Assembly: GCA_032718475.1 (NCBI GenBank)
Contig: JAUCBJ010003265.1
Location: 1 to 29,984 of the forward strand
DNA length: 29,984 nt
Source: Nemertoderma westbladi
Lineage: Eukaryota; Xenacoelomorpha; Nemertodermatida; Nemertodermatidae
Direction of reading: 5' to 3'
Shown: piece after piece, positions 18,236 through 29,064 of the stretch
Position numbering within the stretch: position 1 is the stretch's first letter
Layout of the letters: each line of letters opens with the position of its first letter
Notes under the pieces: model-generated
The model's input: only the letters and a program-made list of their open reading frames with translations
Database searches by the model: none
What the model was told of the DNA's origin: nothing
Translations under genes and position numbers: made by a program

Positions 18236-20232
18236 CGGGCCCCCCTGGACTGACAACAAAATTCAGAAGTGCCGAAATGACCTCTACAAGGCGCAGAAAG
18301 AGTCCCGACTCAAACAGACTACAGCGGCCAGGAATGCAGTTAAGGCTGCATCTAGGTCCCCGAACAGGCAGTACTCTGTTAATCTACAGGATCTAATAAA
18401 CCAACAGGTTGATGCCATCAATGATGCTGACGACAGCAGGCAATCATACCAGGCATGGAGATCGATCAACTTGCTTGCTGGTCGAAAAAGCCAACCAACC
18501 ACCAAGGTTAAGGCTGAATCACCAGCCGATCGCCTCAATGGTTGGAAGGCCCACTTTGAAAAGCTCGTCAATAATGACAGGGTATTGCCTGATAACTTTA
18601 TAGAAGTAAAAGAGTCTGAGTCTGTACTCCCAGATATTCCCATTGGTGATATCTCCTTTGCAGAAGTGAAGGCTGCTGCAAAGAGCATTAAGACCAATCG
18701 TGCCAGTGGAGTAGATGGTGTTCCCCCTGAGGTCTTTAAAATACCTGAGTGTTTAAAGCTCATATATCCCATCATAGTAGACATGTACCGAACAACAAGA
18801 GTCCCACAAGAAATGAAAACAAATAAGTTGGTGCCAGTTCCCAAGAAGGGCAACCTAACACTCTATGGTTCTTTTCGGGGAATCTCATTGATCTCGATTG
18901 CTGCAAAGCTATACAATAGAATTCTATTAAATCGCATCAGGGATCCCATTGAGAGACTGCTCCGTGGAAATCAGAATGGGTTCCGTAAAGGTCGTCGGAC
19001 CATGGAGCCCATTTTGGAACTTAGAAGGATAATTTAAGAGTTATCAAAAAAGAAAGACAGGCATCTGGCTGTTATCTTTGTTGACTTCTTCAAGGCCTTT
19101 GATTCAGTCTCTCGCTCACGTATGTTCAGCATACTTTCATTATATGGGATTCCTGATGAAATTATTGCAGCAATCAGATCAGTACGATGGTTCGACAACA
19201 TTTGTTTCTACTGTTGACGGTGACACAGAACCATTTGAAGTGTTATGGGGCGTCCTCCAGGGAGACACACTTGCACCATTCTTGTACATTATTGTGGTTG
19301 ACTATGTTCTGCGCATGTCCTTAGATCATCATAATGATGATGGGGTGATGATAACTCCACCTACTGGCTCCAGAAGTCGAGGAAATCCTGCCAAGTATCT
19401 AACTGATCTAGACTTTGCTGATGACTTAGGAGTACTCTCAGAATCACTAGAGGGAGCCCACCGGCTCCTCAGCTCATTAGAACATGCTGCTTCTAGTGTT
19501 GGTCTTTTTATTAACTCCAGAAAGACCACAATTTTGACAGTTAACTTTGAAAGTCCTCAGCAAGTCTCTGATCGGATGAGCATAAGCTCAAAAGATGGTA
19601 TGCTTGAGCATGTGGATGACTTCTGTTACCTGGGATCATGATCCGGAAGTCAGGTGAGGACCTTCGAATACGTAAGGGAAAGGCATGGGCAGCCTTGAAT
19701 AGGCTTTCCAGGATTTGGAAGTCACCGAGAATTAATCGGAAACTTAAGGTCCGATTATTTAGAGCAGCAGTAGTTCCAGTACTCCTCTATGGGAGTCCAT
19801 GCTGGGCTCTAACTGCTGAGGACACTAAATCTCTGGATGGCACATTCACAAGAATGCTACGCCGGGTTCATTGTGTCAAGTACAATGCACACATCTCCAA
19901 CCAGACACTATATAACATTGGAGGTGTCTCATTGGTTCCCCCAAGCTTGACACTAGAACAAAATCGCCTCCGCTTTGCAGGACATTGCTTTCGCCGTGAG
20001 GACCAGCCAGTGCATAATCTTGTACTTTGGCAGCCTCATGGAGTGAATAAGCATGGTGGACAGCCCATGACTTTCTTGAGACGTATCTTAAAGGACACTG
20101 GCCTTGAAGATGCGGATGATCTAGCAAATGTCATGGGTGATAGGGAGTTGTGGCGGTGCAATTTTGTCGATAAGCCGGCACAGCATTCTTAAAATGCAGC
20201 TGCAATGCAGCATGCCGATCCTAGTAGTACCA
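18236..20232 (+). pseudogene. 5'-truncated RTE-like LINE, reverse transcriptase with one stop and two frameshifts
   Basis: This is the reverse transcriptase region of a non-LTR retrotransposon; the endonuclease is missing. Recognisable blocks in order: PWTDNKIQKCRNDLYKAQK, ASGVDGVPPEVFK, SFRGISLISIAAKLYNRILL, NQNGFRKGR, VDFFKAFDSVSR, GVLQGDTLAPFLYII, the catalytic LDFADDLGVLS (FADD at 19414-19425), and a C-terminal region with AWAALNRLSRIWKS, VPVLLYGSPCWALT and TRMLRRV. The frame is broken by TAA at 19035-19037 (GAA in the second copy at 28184-28823), by a small indel near 19185 and by another near 19640. The last frame stops at 20192, followed by about 40 bases and a (TAGA)n tail. A short 3' end with a tetranucleotide tail suits RTE-type elements; the clade is my estimate from motifs. 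Confidence 0.88.
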
Positions 20233-20253
20233 TAGATAGATAGATAGATAGAT
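20233..20253. repeat. (TAGA)5 tract shared by two LINE 3' ends
   Basis: Five TAGA units lie exactly where the plus-strand LINE ends and where the minus-strand LINE ends in the opposite direction (TATC-rich on that strand). Either element could have contributed it as its 3' tail. Confidence 0.85.
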
Positions 20254-22860
20254 TTATTTATACATTATGTAAAAACAATAACAAATACACCAAACAATGT
20301 ACCGGTATAAAGGTATTGTCCAACATAACATATAGGATTACCCCTAAAGCTTTGCAGCTTATTTCCAAGGGGGTCCTTTATGTTACTTGGTTACAAATAC
20401 AATATTACACTACGCTAACCTAAAACCAATATAAAACGTAATTACACTATGTACATGTACAACTTTACCGAGAGCGTGACAATGTCCGACTCAACGATAA
20501 AGATGTAATGTACAGAATAATTTAATATAAAACGTAATTACAGTATAAATAGTAAATAATTAATAAACTAATAACTTACAGTACCGTAGGACTATTGTTA
20601 CAATATTATTTTTATATATACTATTTTTACAATGCACATACAGATTTAACTGCAGATTTAAAAGAATGTTGATTATCTAGGTTTTTAATTTACCAATTTT
20701 TAATGCCGTTAAAAAAAGGGAGGTAGAAGTTTGAAGCACTAGCTCTGGTACTGTAAGAGTGTGTATCGTGCATTCTGTTGAATTTTTGTTTTAGGTAATT
20801 GGGACATTTACCATTATACACTTTATGCACATGGTTAAGGCGTAGCTGCTTAACTCTACTATCTAAGTTAAGTAGTCCAGATTCAGTAAAGTCATCTGGA
20901 GTTAGGTGGTGCCTAGGTTTGTAGTCTTTAATAAATCGTACTACTTTATTCTGAGCTACTTGTAATTAACATTTAAGCTGTTTGGTTAAGCCTTCATACC
21001 AAGAAGAGCATGCATAGTCCATGTGACACTGTATTAAAGAAGAGCAAAGTAACTTGCGGGAGTCGGTGTTTAAACTATTTTTATTTCTGTATAGAAACCT
21101 AAGCCTACTGTTAACTTTCGAGAAAATATCTTTCACTATGCTTTCTCCTGATAAGCAGTTATCCAATGTGGCGCCTAAATATTTAACTTCCTTTTATTTT
21201 CAATCTTATGTCCATTACTAGTGACTTCAAACTTAGTTACCTTCTTTAACTTTCTTTTGGAACCAAATAAAATACTTTCAGTCTTACCGTAGTGAATGGA
21301 TAGCTTATTATCAACCAACCACTCATTACACGATTCTAGAACTGCACTTAACTTTTGGGAAATATGGATAGGATCTTTATGAGAGAAATAAGAGCACTGT
21401 CGTCGGCATATAAAATGAGTTTAAAATCGGGATCTTTACTACTTATCATATCATTTACATAGCATACAAAAAGCAGAGGACCTAATATACTACCTTGCGG
21501 TACACCACAGGTAATCTCTTGTAGAGTAGACTGCGATTTGCTAATGACTACAGTTTGACCTCTGTCTGACAGGTAGGACTTGAACCAGTCTATAGAACCT
21601 ACACCCATCAGGCCTAACTTACCAAGCAGAATTTCGTGATCTACAGTATCGAAAGCCTTTTGTACTGTAGGTCCAACATTACCATACCAGTATATAAACC
21701 CTTTGCGTTATTACATCTAATTGTATCAGTTAAGTTAATAAGGCAGGTGTCTGTAGAATATGATTTACGAAAACCGGACTGAAGTTCATAGATCAGATTT
21801 AGCCTACTAAGATGTGCTTCCAGCTGTAGAAAAACAGAACGTTCTAGAATTTTAGATACAATACATAAGATACTAACAGGTCTATAATTACAGGGTTCTA
21901 CCTTACTATTCTTTTTATACAGAGGAACAACCTTAGCTAATTCCAGTTCGTCTGGTACTACATTATCTACGATAGAGTAATTAATAATAAAAGTAATAGG
22001 CACTTTAAGTACTTCAGCACCATCCTTAAGAAAACAGGCAGGTATTAGGTCTAGACCGGTACTTTTTGAGGCTGATAGGCTAAGTAGATTTTGAAAAACG
22101 AAATCCTCAGAAACGGGTTTTAAAAATAACTTTTCTGAATTTTGTAACTTTTCTAAATAAAAATTATTTAGAGTTTCGGACCCTATACTATATTTATTAG
22201 TTGATAACGGTAACTTCTTAACTAAATAAATTAGAGGCAACATTAGTAAAATAATTATTAAATAAATTGCTAACTAGAGTATGATCATGAATCAGCTCAC
22301 CGTTATCTTGCAGAACAATATTCGATTTAGATTTAAGGTTTTTATAACCTAAAGATTTTAGGGTAGACCATAGACTTTTAGGATTATCTTTATTCTCACT
22401 TATTTTGTTGTACAAATATTCAGATTTAGCTTTTTTTATTTCCCGTTGGACAAGGTTTCTATATTTGCAGTAATTATTATAATCAGCTACCTTAAAACAC
22501 GGTATTTCCTAAATTTATACAAATAGTTATCTCTTTCTCTGATATTACTAAGAAAACCCGAGGTCATCCAGGGCTCAGTGCGTTGTTTAAGACTAATTTC
22601 TTTAATTGATGCTACAGTATTAAGTGCCTTTAGAAATATATCTTTAAAAACAGTGTACGCAAGGTTAATGTCAGCGGCCTTAAAACAGGGTTCCCAGTCA
22701 GAATTAACTAACAAACTTAAAAAGCGTTCCTTGCTGTAATTTTTCATAGACCGGGGAAATATTATTAAATAAAGAAAACAGAAGACATGGAGAGATAATT
22801 GGTGATAATTCGAAAACTTAAAACAGCTTAAGAAGGAATTTATAACTTTTTTTAGAATTT
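20254..22860 (-). pseudogene. CR1-like LINE, decayed reverse transcriptase
   Basis: The element is read right to left across several frames. It begins near 22850 with what may be the end of an endonuclease, then SKERFLSLLVNSDWEPCF and PWMTSGFLSNIRERDNYLYK, the linker typical of CR1/Jockey-group elements. The reverse transcriptase shows [75 protein letters not shown] and [11 protein letters not shown] (YADD at 21410-21399). The C-terminal part includes STRASASNFYLPFFNGIKNW, with an in-frame stop, and coding ends near 20630. The remainder to 20254 is an untranslated 3' region. Frame changes occur near 22450, 22230, 21630, 21350 and 21190, so it cannot encode an intact protein. The clade is an estimate (CR1, Daphne and L2 types share these motifs). 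Confidence 0.85.
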
Positions 22861-22897
22861 TTGTTGGGCACAGCTTTTGCAAAGTCGGCAATGACGT

Positions 22898-22968
22898 CCA
22901 GGTGGGATGGAACTGGTAACCTCCGGATTGGAAGTCTGATGCTCTAATCATTCAGCTAGCGGCTCAGG
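22898..22968 (-). tRNA. Degenerate tRNA-Gly(UCC)-like sequence, possibly a SINE head or tRNA pseudogene
   Basis: On the minus strand, TAGCTGAATGATTAGAGC resembles a polymerase III A box with D arm. CAGACTTCCAATCCGG resembles an anticodon arm with loop CTTCCAA and anticodon TCC. AGTTCCATCCC resembles a B box. The anticodon stem has one mismatch, and the T stem and acceptor stem pair poorly, so a working tRNA is unlikely. It lies immediately upstream of the CR1-like LINE on the same strand, which would fit a tRNA-derived SINE or a chance insertion. Confidence 0.55.
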
Positions 22969-23116
22969 TAAAAGATAGACCTGGAAATACTACAGTATCT
23001 GATACCTTGTATGTCCGCACTTTTGTTAGATTATGTTAGAGTGTATTATCATTGTGGGCGTGATGGTTCATGGTTAATATACACTACCCTTTCATTAGCG
23101 AGTGGTTAAAGACGGC

Positions 23117-26100
23117 CAAATACTGTTTCCATGTGCCAGTTTCTGTGTGCGAGGAATCCTGCAACCAGTTTCTGTGTGCGAGGAGTCCAGCAACCAGTTT
23201 CTGTGTGCGAGGAGTTCAGCAACCAGTTTCTGTGTGCGAGGAGTCCAGCAACAAGTTTATGTGTGTGAGGAGTCCAGCAACCAGTTTCTGTGTGCGAGGA
23301 GTCCAGCAACCAGTTTCTGTGTGCGAGGAGTCCAGCAACCAGTTTCTGTGTGCGAGGAGTCCAGCAACAAGTTTATGTGTGCGAGGAGTCCAGCAACCAG
23401 TTTCTGTGTGCGAGGAGTCCAGCAACCAGTTTCTGTGTGCGAGGAGTCCAGCAACCAGTTTCTGTGTGCGAGGAGTCCAGCAACCAGTTTCTGTGTGCGA
23501 GGAGTCCAGCAACCAGTTTCTATGTGCGAGGAGTCCAGCAACCAGTTTCTGTGTGCGAGGAGTCCAGCAACCAGTTTCTGTATGCGAGGAGTCCAGCAAC
23601 AAGAGTTTCTGTGTGCGAGGAGTCCAGCAACCAGTTTCTGTGTGCCAGGAGTCCAGAAACCAGTTTCTGTGTGCGAGGAGTCCAGAAACCAGTTTCTGTG
23701 TGCGAGGAGTCCAGAAACCAGTTTCTGTGTGCGAGGAGTCCAGAAACCAGTTTCTGTATGCGAGGAGTCCAGCAACCAGTTTCTGTGTGCGAGGAGTCCA
23801 GAAACCAGTTTCTGTGTGCGAGGAGTCCAGCAACAAGTTTCTGTGTGCGAGGAGTCCAGCAACCAGTTTCTGTATGCGAGGAGTCCAGCAACCAGTTTCT
23901 GCGTGCGAGGAGTCCAGCAACAAGTTTCTGTGTGCGAGGAGTCCAGCAACAAGTTTCTGTGTGCGAGGAGTCCAGCAACCAGTTTCTGTATGCGAGGAGT
24001 CCAGCAACCAGTTTCTGTGTGCGAGGAGTCCAGCAACCAGTTTCTGTGTGCGAGGAGTCCAGCAACCAGTTTCTGTGTGCGAGGAGTCCAGCAACCAGTT
24101 TCTGTGTGCCAGGAGTCCAGAAACCAGTTTCTGTGTGCGAGGAGTCCAGCAACCAGTTTCTGTGTGCGAGGAGTCCAGCAACAAGTTTCTGTGTGCGAGG
24201 AGTCCAGCAACCAGTTTCTGTGTGCCAGGAGTCCAGCAACCAGTTTCTGTGTGCCAGGAGTCCAGCAACCAGTTTCTGTGTGCCAGGAGTCCAGAAACCA
24301 GTTTCTGTGTGTGAGGAGTCCAGAAACCAGTTTCTGTGTGCGAGGAGTCCAGCAACAAGTTTCTGTATGCGAGGAGTCCAGCAACAAGAGTTTCTGTGTG
24401 CGAGGAGTCCAGCAACCAGTTTCTGTGTGCCAGGAGTCCAGAAACCAGTTTCTGTGTGCGAGGAGTCCAGAAACCAGTTTCTGTGTGTGTGGAGTCCAGC
24501 AACCAGTTTCTGTGTGCGAGGAGTCCAGCAACCAGTTTCTGTGTGCGAGGAGTCCAGCAACAAGTTTCTATGTGCGAGGAGTCCAGAAACCAGTTTCTGT
24601 GTGCGAGGAGTCCAGCAACCAGTTTCTGTGTGCGAGGAGTCCAGCAACCAGTTTCTGCGTGCGAGGAGTCCAGAAACCAGTTTCTGTGTGCGAGGAGTCC
24701 AGCAACAAGTTTATGTGTGTGAGAATGGTCCAGCAACCAGTTTCTGTGTGCGAGGAGTCCAGCAACCAGTTTCTGTGTGCGAGGAGTCCAGAAACCAGTT
24801 TCTGTGTGCGAGGAGTCCAGCAACCAGTTTCTGTGTGCCAGGAGTCCAGAAACCAGTTTCTGTGTGCGAGGAGTCCAGCAACCAGTTTCTGTGTGCGAGG
24901 AGTCCAGCAACCAGTTTCTGTGTGCCAGGAGTCCAGAAACCAGTTTCTGTGTGCGAGGAGTCCAGAAACCAGTTTCTGTATGCGAGGAGTCCAGCAACCA
25001 GTTTCTGTGTGCGAGGAGTCCAGCAACAAGTTTCTGTGTGCGAGGAGTCCAGAAACCAGTTTCTGTATGCGAGGAGTCCAGCAACCAGTTTCTGTGTGCC
25101 AGGAGTCCAGAAACCAGTTTCTGTGTGTGAGGAGTCCAGAAACCAGTTTCTGTGTGCGAGGAGTCCAGAAACCAGTTTCTGTGTGTGAGGAGTCCAGAAA
25201 CCAGTTTCTGTGTGCGAGGAGTCCAGAAACCAGTTTCTGTGTGCGAGGAGTCCAGCAACCAGTTTCTGTGTGCGAGGAGTCCAGCAACCAGTTTCTGTGT
25301 GCCAGGAGTCCAGAAACCAGTTTCTGTGTGCGAGGAGTCCAGCAACCAGTTTCTGTGTGCGAGGAGTCCAGCAACAAGTTTCTGTGTGCGAGGAGTCCAG
25401 CAACCAGTTTCTGTGTGCCAGGAGTCCAGCAACCAGTTTCTGTGTGCCAGGAGTCCAGAAACCAGTTTCTGTGTGTGAGGAGTCCAGAAACCAGTTTCTG
25501 TGTGCGAGGAGTCCAGCAACAAGTTTCTGTATGCGAGGAGTCCAGCAACAAGTTTCTGAGTGCGAGGAGTCCAGCAACCAGTTTCTGTGTGCGAGGAGTC
25601 CAGAAACCAGTTTCTGTGTGCGAGGAGTCCAGCAACAAGAGTTTCTGTGTGCGAGGAGTCCAGCAACCAGTTTCTGTGTGCGAGGAGTCCAGCAACAAGT
25701 TTCTGTGTGCGAGGAGTCCAGCAACAAGAGTTTCTGTATGCGAGGAGTCCAGCAACCAGTTTCTGTGTGCGAGGAGTCCAGCAACAAGTTTCTGTGTGCG
25801 AGGAGTCCAGCAACAAGAGTTTCTGTATGCGAGGAGTCCAGCAACCAGTTTCTGTGTGCGAGGAGTCCAGCAACAAGTTTCTGTGTGCGAGGAGTCCAGC
25901 AACAAGAGTTTCTGTATGCGAGGAGTCCAGCAACAAGAGTTTCTGTGTGCGAGGAGTCCAGCAACCAGTTTCTGTGTGCGAGGAGTCCAGCAACCAGTTT
26001 CTGTGTGCGAGGAGTCCAGCAACAAGAGTTTCTGTGTGCGAGGAGTCCAGCAACCAGTTTCTGAGTGCGAGGAGTCCAGAAACCAGTTTCTGTGTGCGAG

Positions 26101-28183
26101 GAGTCCAGAAACCAGTTTCTGTATGCGAGGAGTCCAGCAACCAGTTTCTGTGTGCGAGGAGTCCAGCAACAAGTTTCTGTGTGCGAGGAGTCCAGCAACA
26201 AGAGTTTCTGTATGCGAGGAGTCCAGCAACCAGTTTCTGTGTGCGAGGAGTCCAGCAACAAGTTTCTGTGTGCGAGGAGTCCAGCAACAAGAGTTTCTGT
26301 ATGCGAGGAGTCCAGCAACAAGAGTTTCTGTGTGCGAGGAGTCCAGCAACCAGTTTCTGTGTGCGAGGAGTCCAGCAACAAGTTTCTGTGTGCGAGGAGT
26401 CCAGCAACAAGAGTTTCTGTATGCGAGGAGTCCAGCAACCAGTTTCTGTGTGCGAGGAGTCCAGCAACAAGTTTCTGTGTGCGAGGAGTCCAGCAACCAG
26501 TTTCTGTGTGCGAGGAGTCCAGCAACAAGAGTTTCTGTATGCGAGGAGTCCAGCAACAAGAGTTTCTGTGTGCGAGGAGTCCAGCAACCAGTTTCTGTGT
26601 GCGAGGAGTCCAGCAACCAGTTTCTGTGTGCGAGGAGTCCAGCAACAAGAGTTTCTGTATGCGAGGAGTCCAGCAACAAGAGTTTCTGTGTGCGAGGAGT
26701 CCAGCAACCAGTTTCTGTGTGCGAGGAGTCCAGCAACCAGTTTCTGTGTGCGAGGAGTCCAGCAACAAGAGTTTCTGTGTGCGAGGAGTCCAGCAACCAG
26801 TTTCTGAGTGCGAGGAGTCCAGAAACCAGTTTCTGTGTGCGAGGAGTCCAGAAACCAGTTTCTGTGTGTGTGGAGTCCAGCAACCAGTTTCTGTGTGCGA
26901 GGAGTCCAGCAACCAGTTTCTATGTGCGAGGAGTCCAGCAACAAGTTTCTATGTGCGAGGAGTCCAGAAACCAGTTTCTGTGTGCCAGGAGTCCAGCAAC
27001 AAGTTTCTATGTGCGAGGAGTCCAGCAACAAGAGTTTCTGTATGCGAGGAGTCCAGCAACAAGAGTTTCTGTGTGCGAGGAGTCCAGCAACCAGTTTCTG
27101 TGTGCGAGGAGTCCAGCAACAAGTTTCTGTATGCGAGGAGTCCAGCAACCAGTTTCTGTGTGCGAGGAGTCCAGCAACAAGAGTTTCTGTGTGCGAGGAG
27201 TCCAGCAACCAGTTTCTGAGTGCGAGGAGTCCAGAAACCAGTTTCTGTGTGCGAGGAGTCCAGAAACCAGTTTCTGTGTGTGTGGAGTCCAGCAACCAGT
27301 TTCTGTGTGCGAGGAGTCCAGCAACCAGTTTCTATGTGCGAGGAGTCCAGCAACAAGTTTCTATGTGCGAGGAGTCCAGAAACCAGTTTCTGTGTGCCAG
27401 GAGTCCAGCAACAAGTTTCTATGTGCGAGGAGTCCAGCAACCAGTTTATGTGTGCGAGGAGTCCAGAAACCAGTTTCTGTGTGCGAGGAGTCCAGCAACA
27501 AGTTTCTATGTGCGAGGAGTCCAGCAACCAGTTTATGTGTGCGAGGAGTCCAGAAACCAGTTTCTGTGTGCGAGGAGTCCAGCAACCAGTTTCTGAGTGC
27601 GAGGAGTCCAGCAACCAGTTTCTGTGTGCGAGGAGTCCAGCAACCAGTTTCTGTGTGTGTGGAGTCCAGCAACCAGTTTCTGTGTGCGAGGAGTCCAGCA
27701 ACCAGTTTCTATGTGCGAGGAGTCCAGCAACAAGTTTCTATGTGCGAGGAGTCCAGAAACCAGTTTCTATGTGCGAGGAGTCCAGCAACCAGTTTCTGTG
27801 TGCGAGGAGTCCAGCAACCAGTTTCTGTGTGCGAGGAGTCCAGTAACCAGTTTCTGTGTGCGAGGAGTCCAGCAACCAGTTTCTGTGTGCGAGGAGTCCA
27901 GCAACCAGTTTCTGAGTGCGAGGAGTCCAGCAACAAGTTTCTGTGTGTGAGGATTCCAGCAACCAGTTTCTGAGTGCGAGGAGTCCAGCAACCAGTTTCT
28001 GTATGCGAGGAGTCCAGCAACCAGTTTCTGCGTGCGAGGAGTCCAGCAACCAGTTTCTGTGTGCGAGGAGTCCAGCAACAAGTTTCTGTGTGCGAGGAGT
28101 CCAGCAACCAGTTTCTGTGTGCGAGGAGTCCAGCAACCAGTTTCTGTATGCGAGGAGTCCAGCAACCAGTTTCTGTGTGCGAG
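23117..28183. repeat. 29-bp minisatellite, about 173 copies
   Basis: The 29-bp unit consists of CCAGTTTCTGTGTGCGAGGA plus GTCCAGCAA. Common variants are GTGCCAGG for GTGCGAGG, CAGAAACC for CAGCAACC, CAACAAG for CAACCAG, TGTATG for TGTGTG, and a 31-bp form with AACAAGAGTTTC (2 extra bases), concentrated at 25630-27200. Three units make 87 bases (29 codons) without a stop on either strand, so overlapping open frames of up to 1623 codons (plus) and 1359 codons (minus) arise. Higher-order blocks are present; for example, about 26801-27030 is repeated 412 bp later. The left edge decays gradually (ATGTGCCAG near 23133). The right edge is sharp and runs into LINE sequence at 28184. I see no evidence of coding. 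Confidence 0.97.
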
Positions 28184-28823
28184 GCAGGCAATCATCCCAG
28201 GCACGGAGATCGATCAACTTGCTTGCTGGTCGAAAAAGCCAACCAACCACCAAGGTTAAGGCTGAATCACCAGCCGATCGCCTCAATGGTTGGAAGGCCC
28301 ACTTTGAAAAGCTCCTCAATAATGACAGGGTATTACCTGATAACTTTATAGAAGTAAAAGTGTCCGAGTCTGTACTCCCAGATATTCCCATTGGTGATAT
28401 CTCCTTTGCAGAAGTGAAGGCTGCTGCAAAGAGCATTAAGACCAATCGTGCCAGTGGAGTAGATGGTGTTCCCCCTGAGGTCTTTAAAATACCTGAGTGT
28501 TTAAAGCTCATCTATCCCATCATAGTAGACATGTACCGAACAACAAGAGTCCCACAAGAAATGAAAACAAATAAGTTGGTGCCAGTTCCCAAGAAGGGCA
28601 ACCTAACACTCTATGGTTCTTTTCGGGGAATCTCATTGATCTCGATTGCTGCAAAGCTATACAATAGAATTCTATTAAATCGCATCAGGGATCCTATTGA
28701 GAGACTGCTCCGTGGAAATCAGAATGGGTTCCGTAAAGGTCGTGGGACCATGGAGCCCATTTTGGCACTTAGAAGGATAATTGAAGAGTTGTCAAAAAAG
28801 AAATACAGGCATCTGGTTGTTGT
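28184..28823 (+). pseudogene. Second, internal fragment of the RTE-like LINE
   Basis: This aligns without gaps to 18436-19075, with about 14-16 base differences by eye (roughly 97-98% identity). It carries KAHFEKLLNNDRVLPDNF, ASGVDGVPPEVFK, RGISLISIAAKLYNR and NQNGFRKGR, but stops before the catalytic motif. Where the first copy has TAA at 19035, this copy has GAA, so that stop is a private mutation of copy 1. The left end joins the 29-bp array at GCAGGCAATCAT, and the array frame runs into the LINE frame without a stop. The right end breaks after GGTTGTTG into unrelated sequence. Confidence 0.93.
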
Positions 28824-28855
28824 CACCCTTTACTCCCAGTTATCATCTAGTTATC

Positions 28856-28959
28856 CCCCATGGTAAAATAACTATTAGTTCTATGGGTAACCTGGCAACC
28901 CAGTTGGGCAACACCCCATGGGAAGATAACTATTAGTTCTATAGGTAACATGGCAACCA
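28856..28959. repeat. Two 46-bp direct repeats, 58-bp offset
   Basis: Bases 28856-28901 and 28914-28959 share 41 of 46 positions by eye, including ATAACTATTAGTTCTAT and GGCAACC. The pair lies just after the LINE fragment breaks off and belongs to no family I recognise. Confidence 0.85.
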
Positions 28960-29001
28960 TTATTACATCAGGACGCAGTTTCCAGAAACTCTTCTGTAGG
29001 T

Positions 29002-29064
29002 ACAGTACCGGTATCAGCAATGTTAGTGCTAGTTTCAGTTTGCGTACCAGTATACCGGTACTGT
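29002..29064. repeat. Perfect 13-bp inverted repeat around TACCGGTA
   Basis: ACAGTACCGGTAT at 29002-29014 is matched exactly in inverted orientation at 29052-29064, with a 37-base loop. TACCGGTA itself is palindromic and also occurs near 11977 and 15489, so it may be a common word in this genome. Confidence 0.8.

Noticed and set aside
23102-27973. A 1623-codon plus-strand open frame and a 1359-codon minus-strand frame as cysteine-rich repeat proteins
   Set aside because: They are wholly composed of the 29-bp tandem repeat, open on both strands by arithmetic (three units = 29 codons without stop), with frame-shifting 31-bp units and stop-creating variants.
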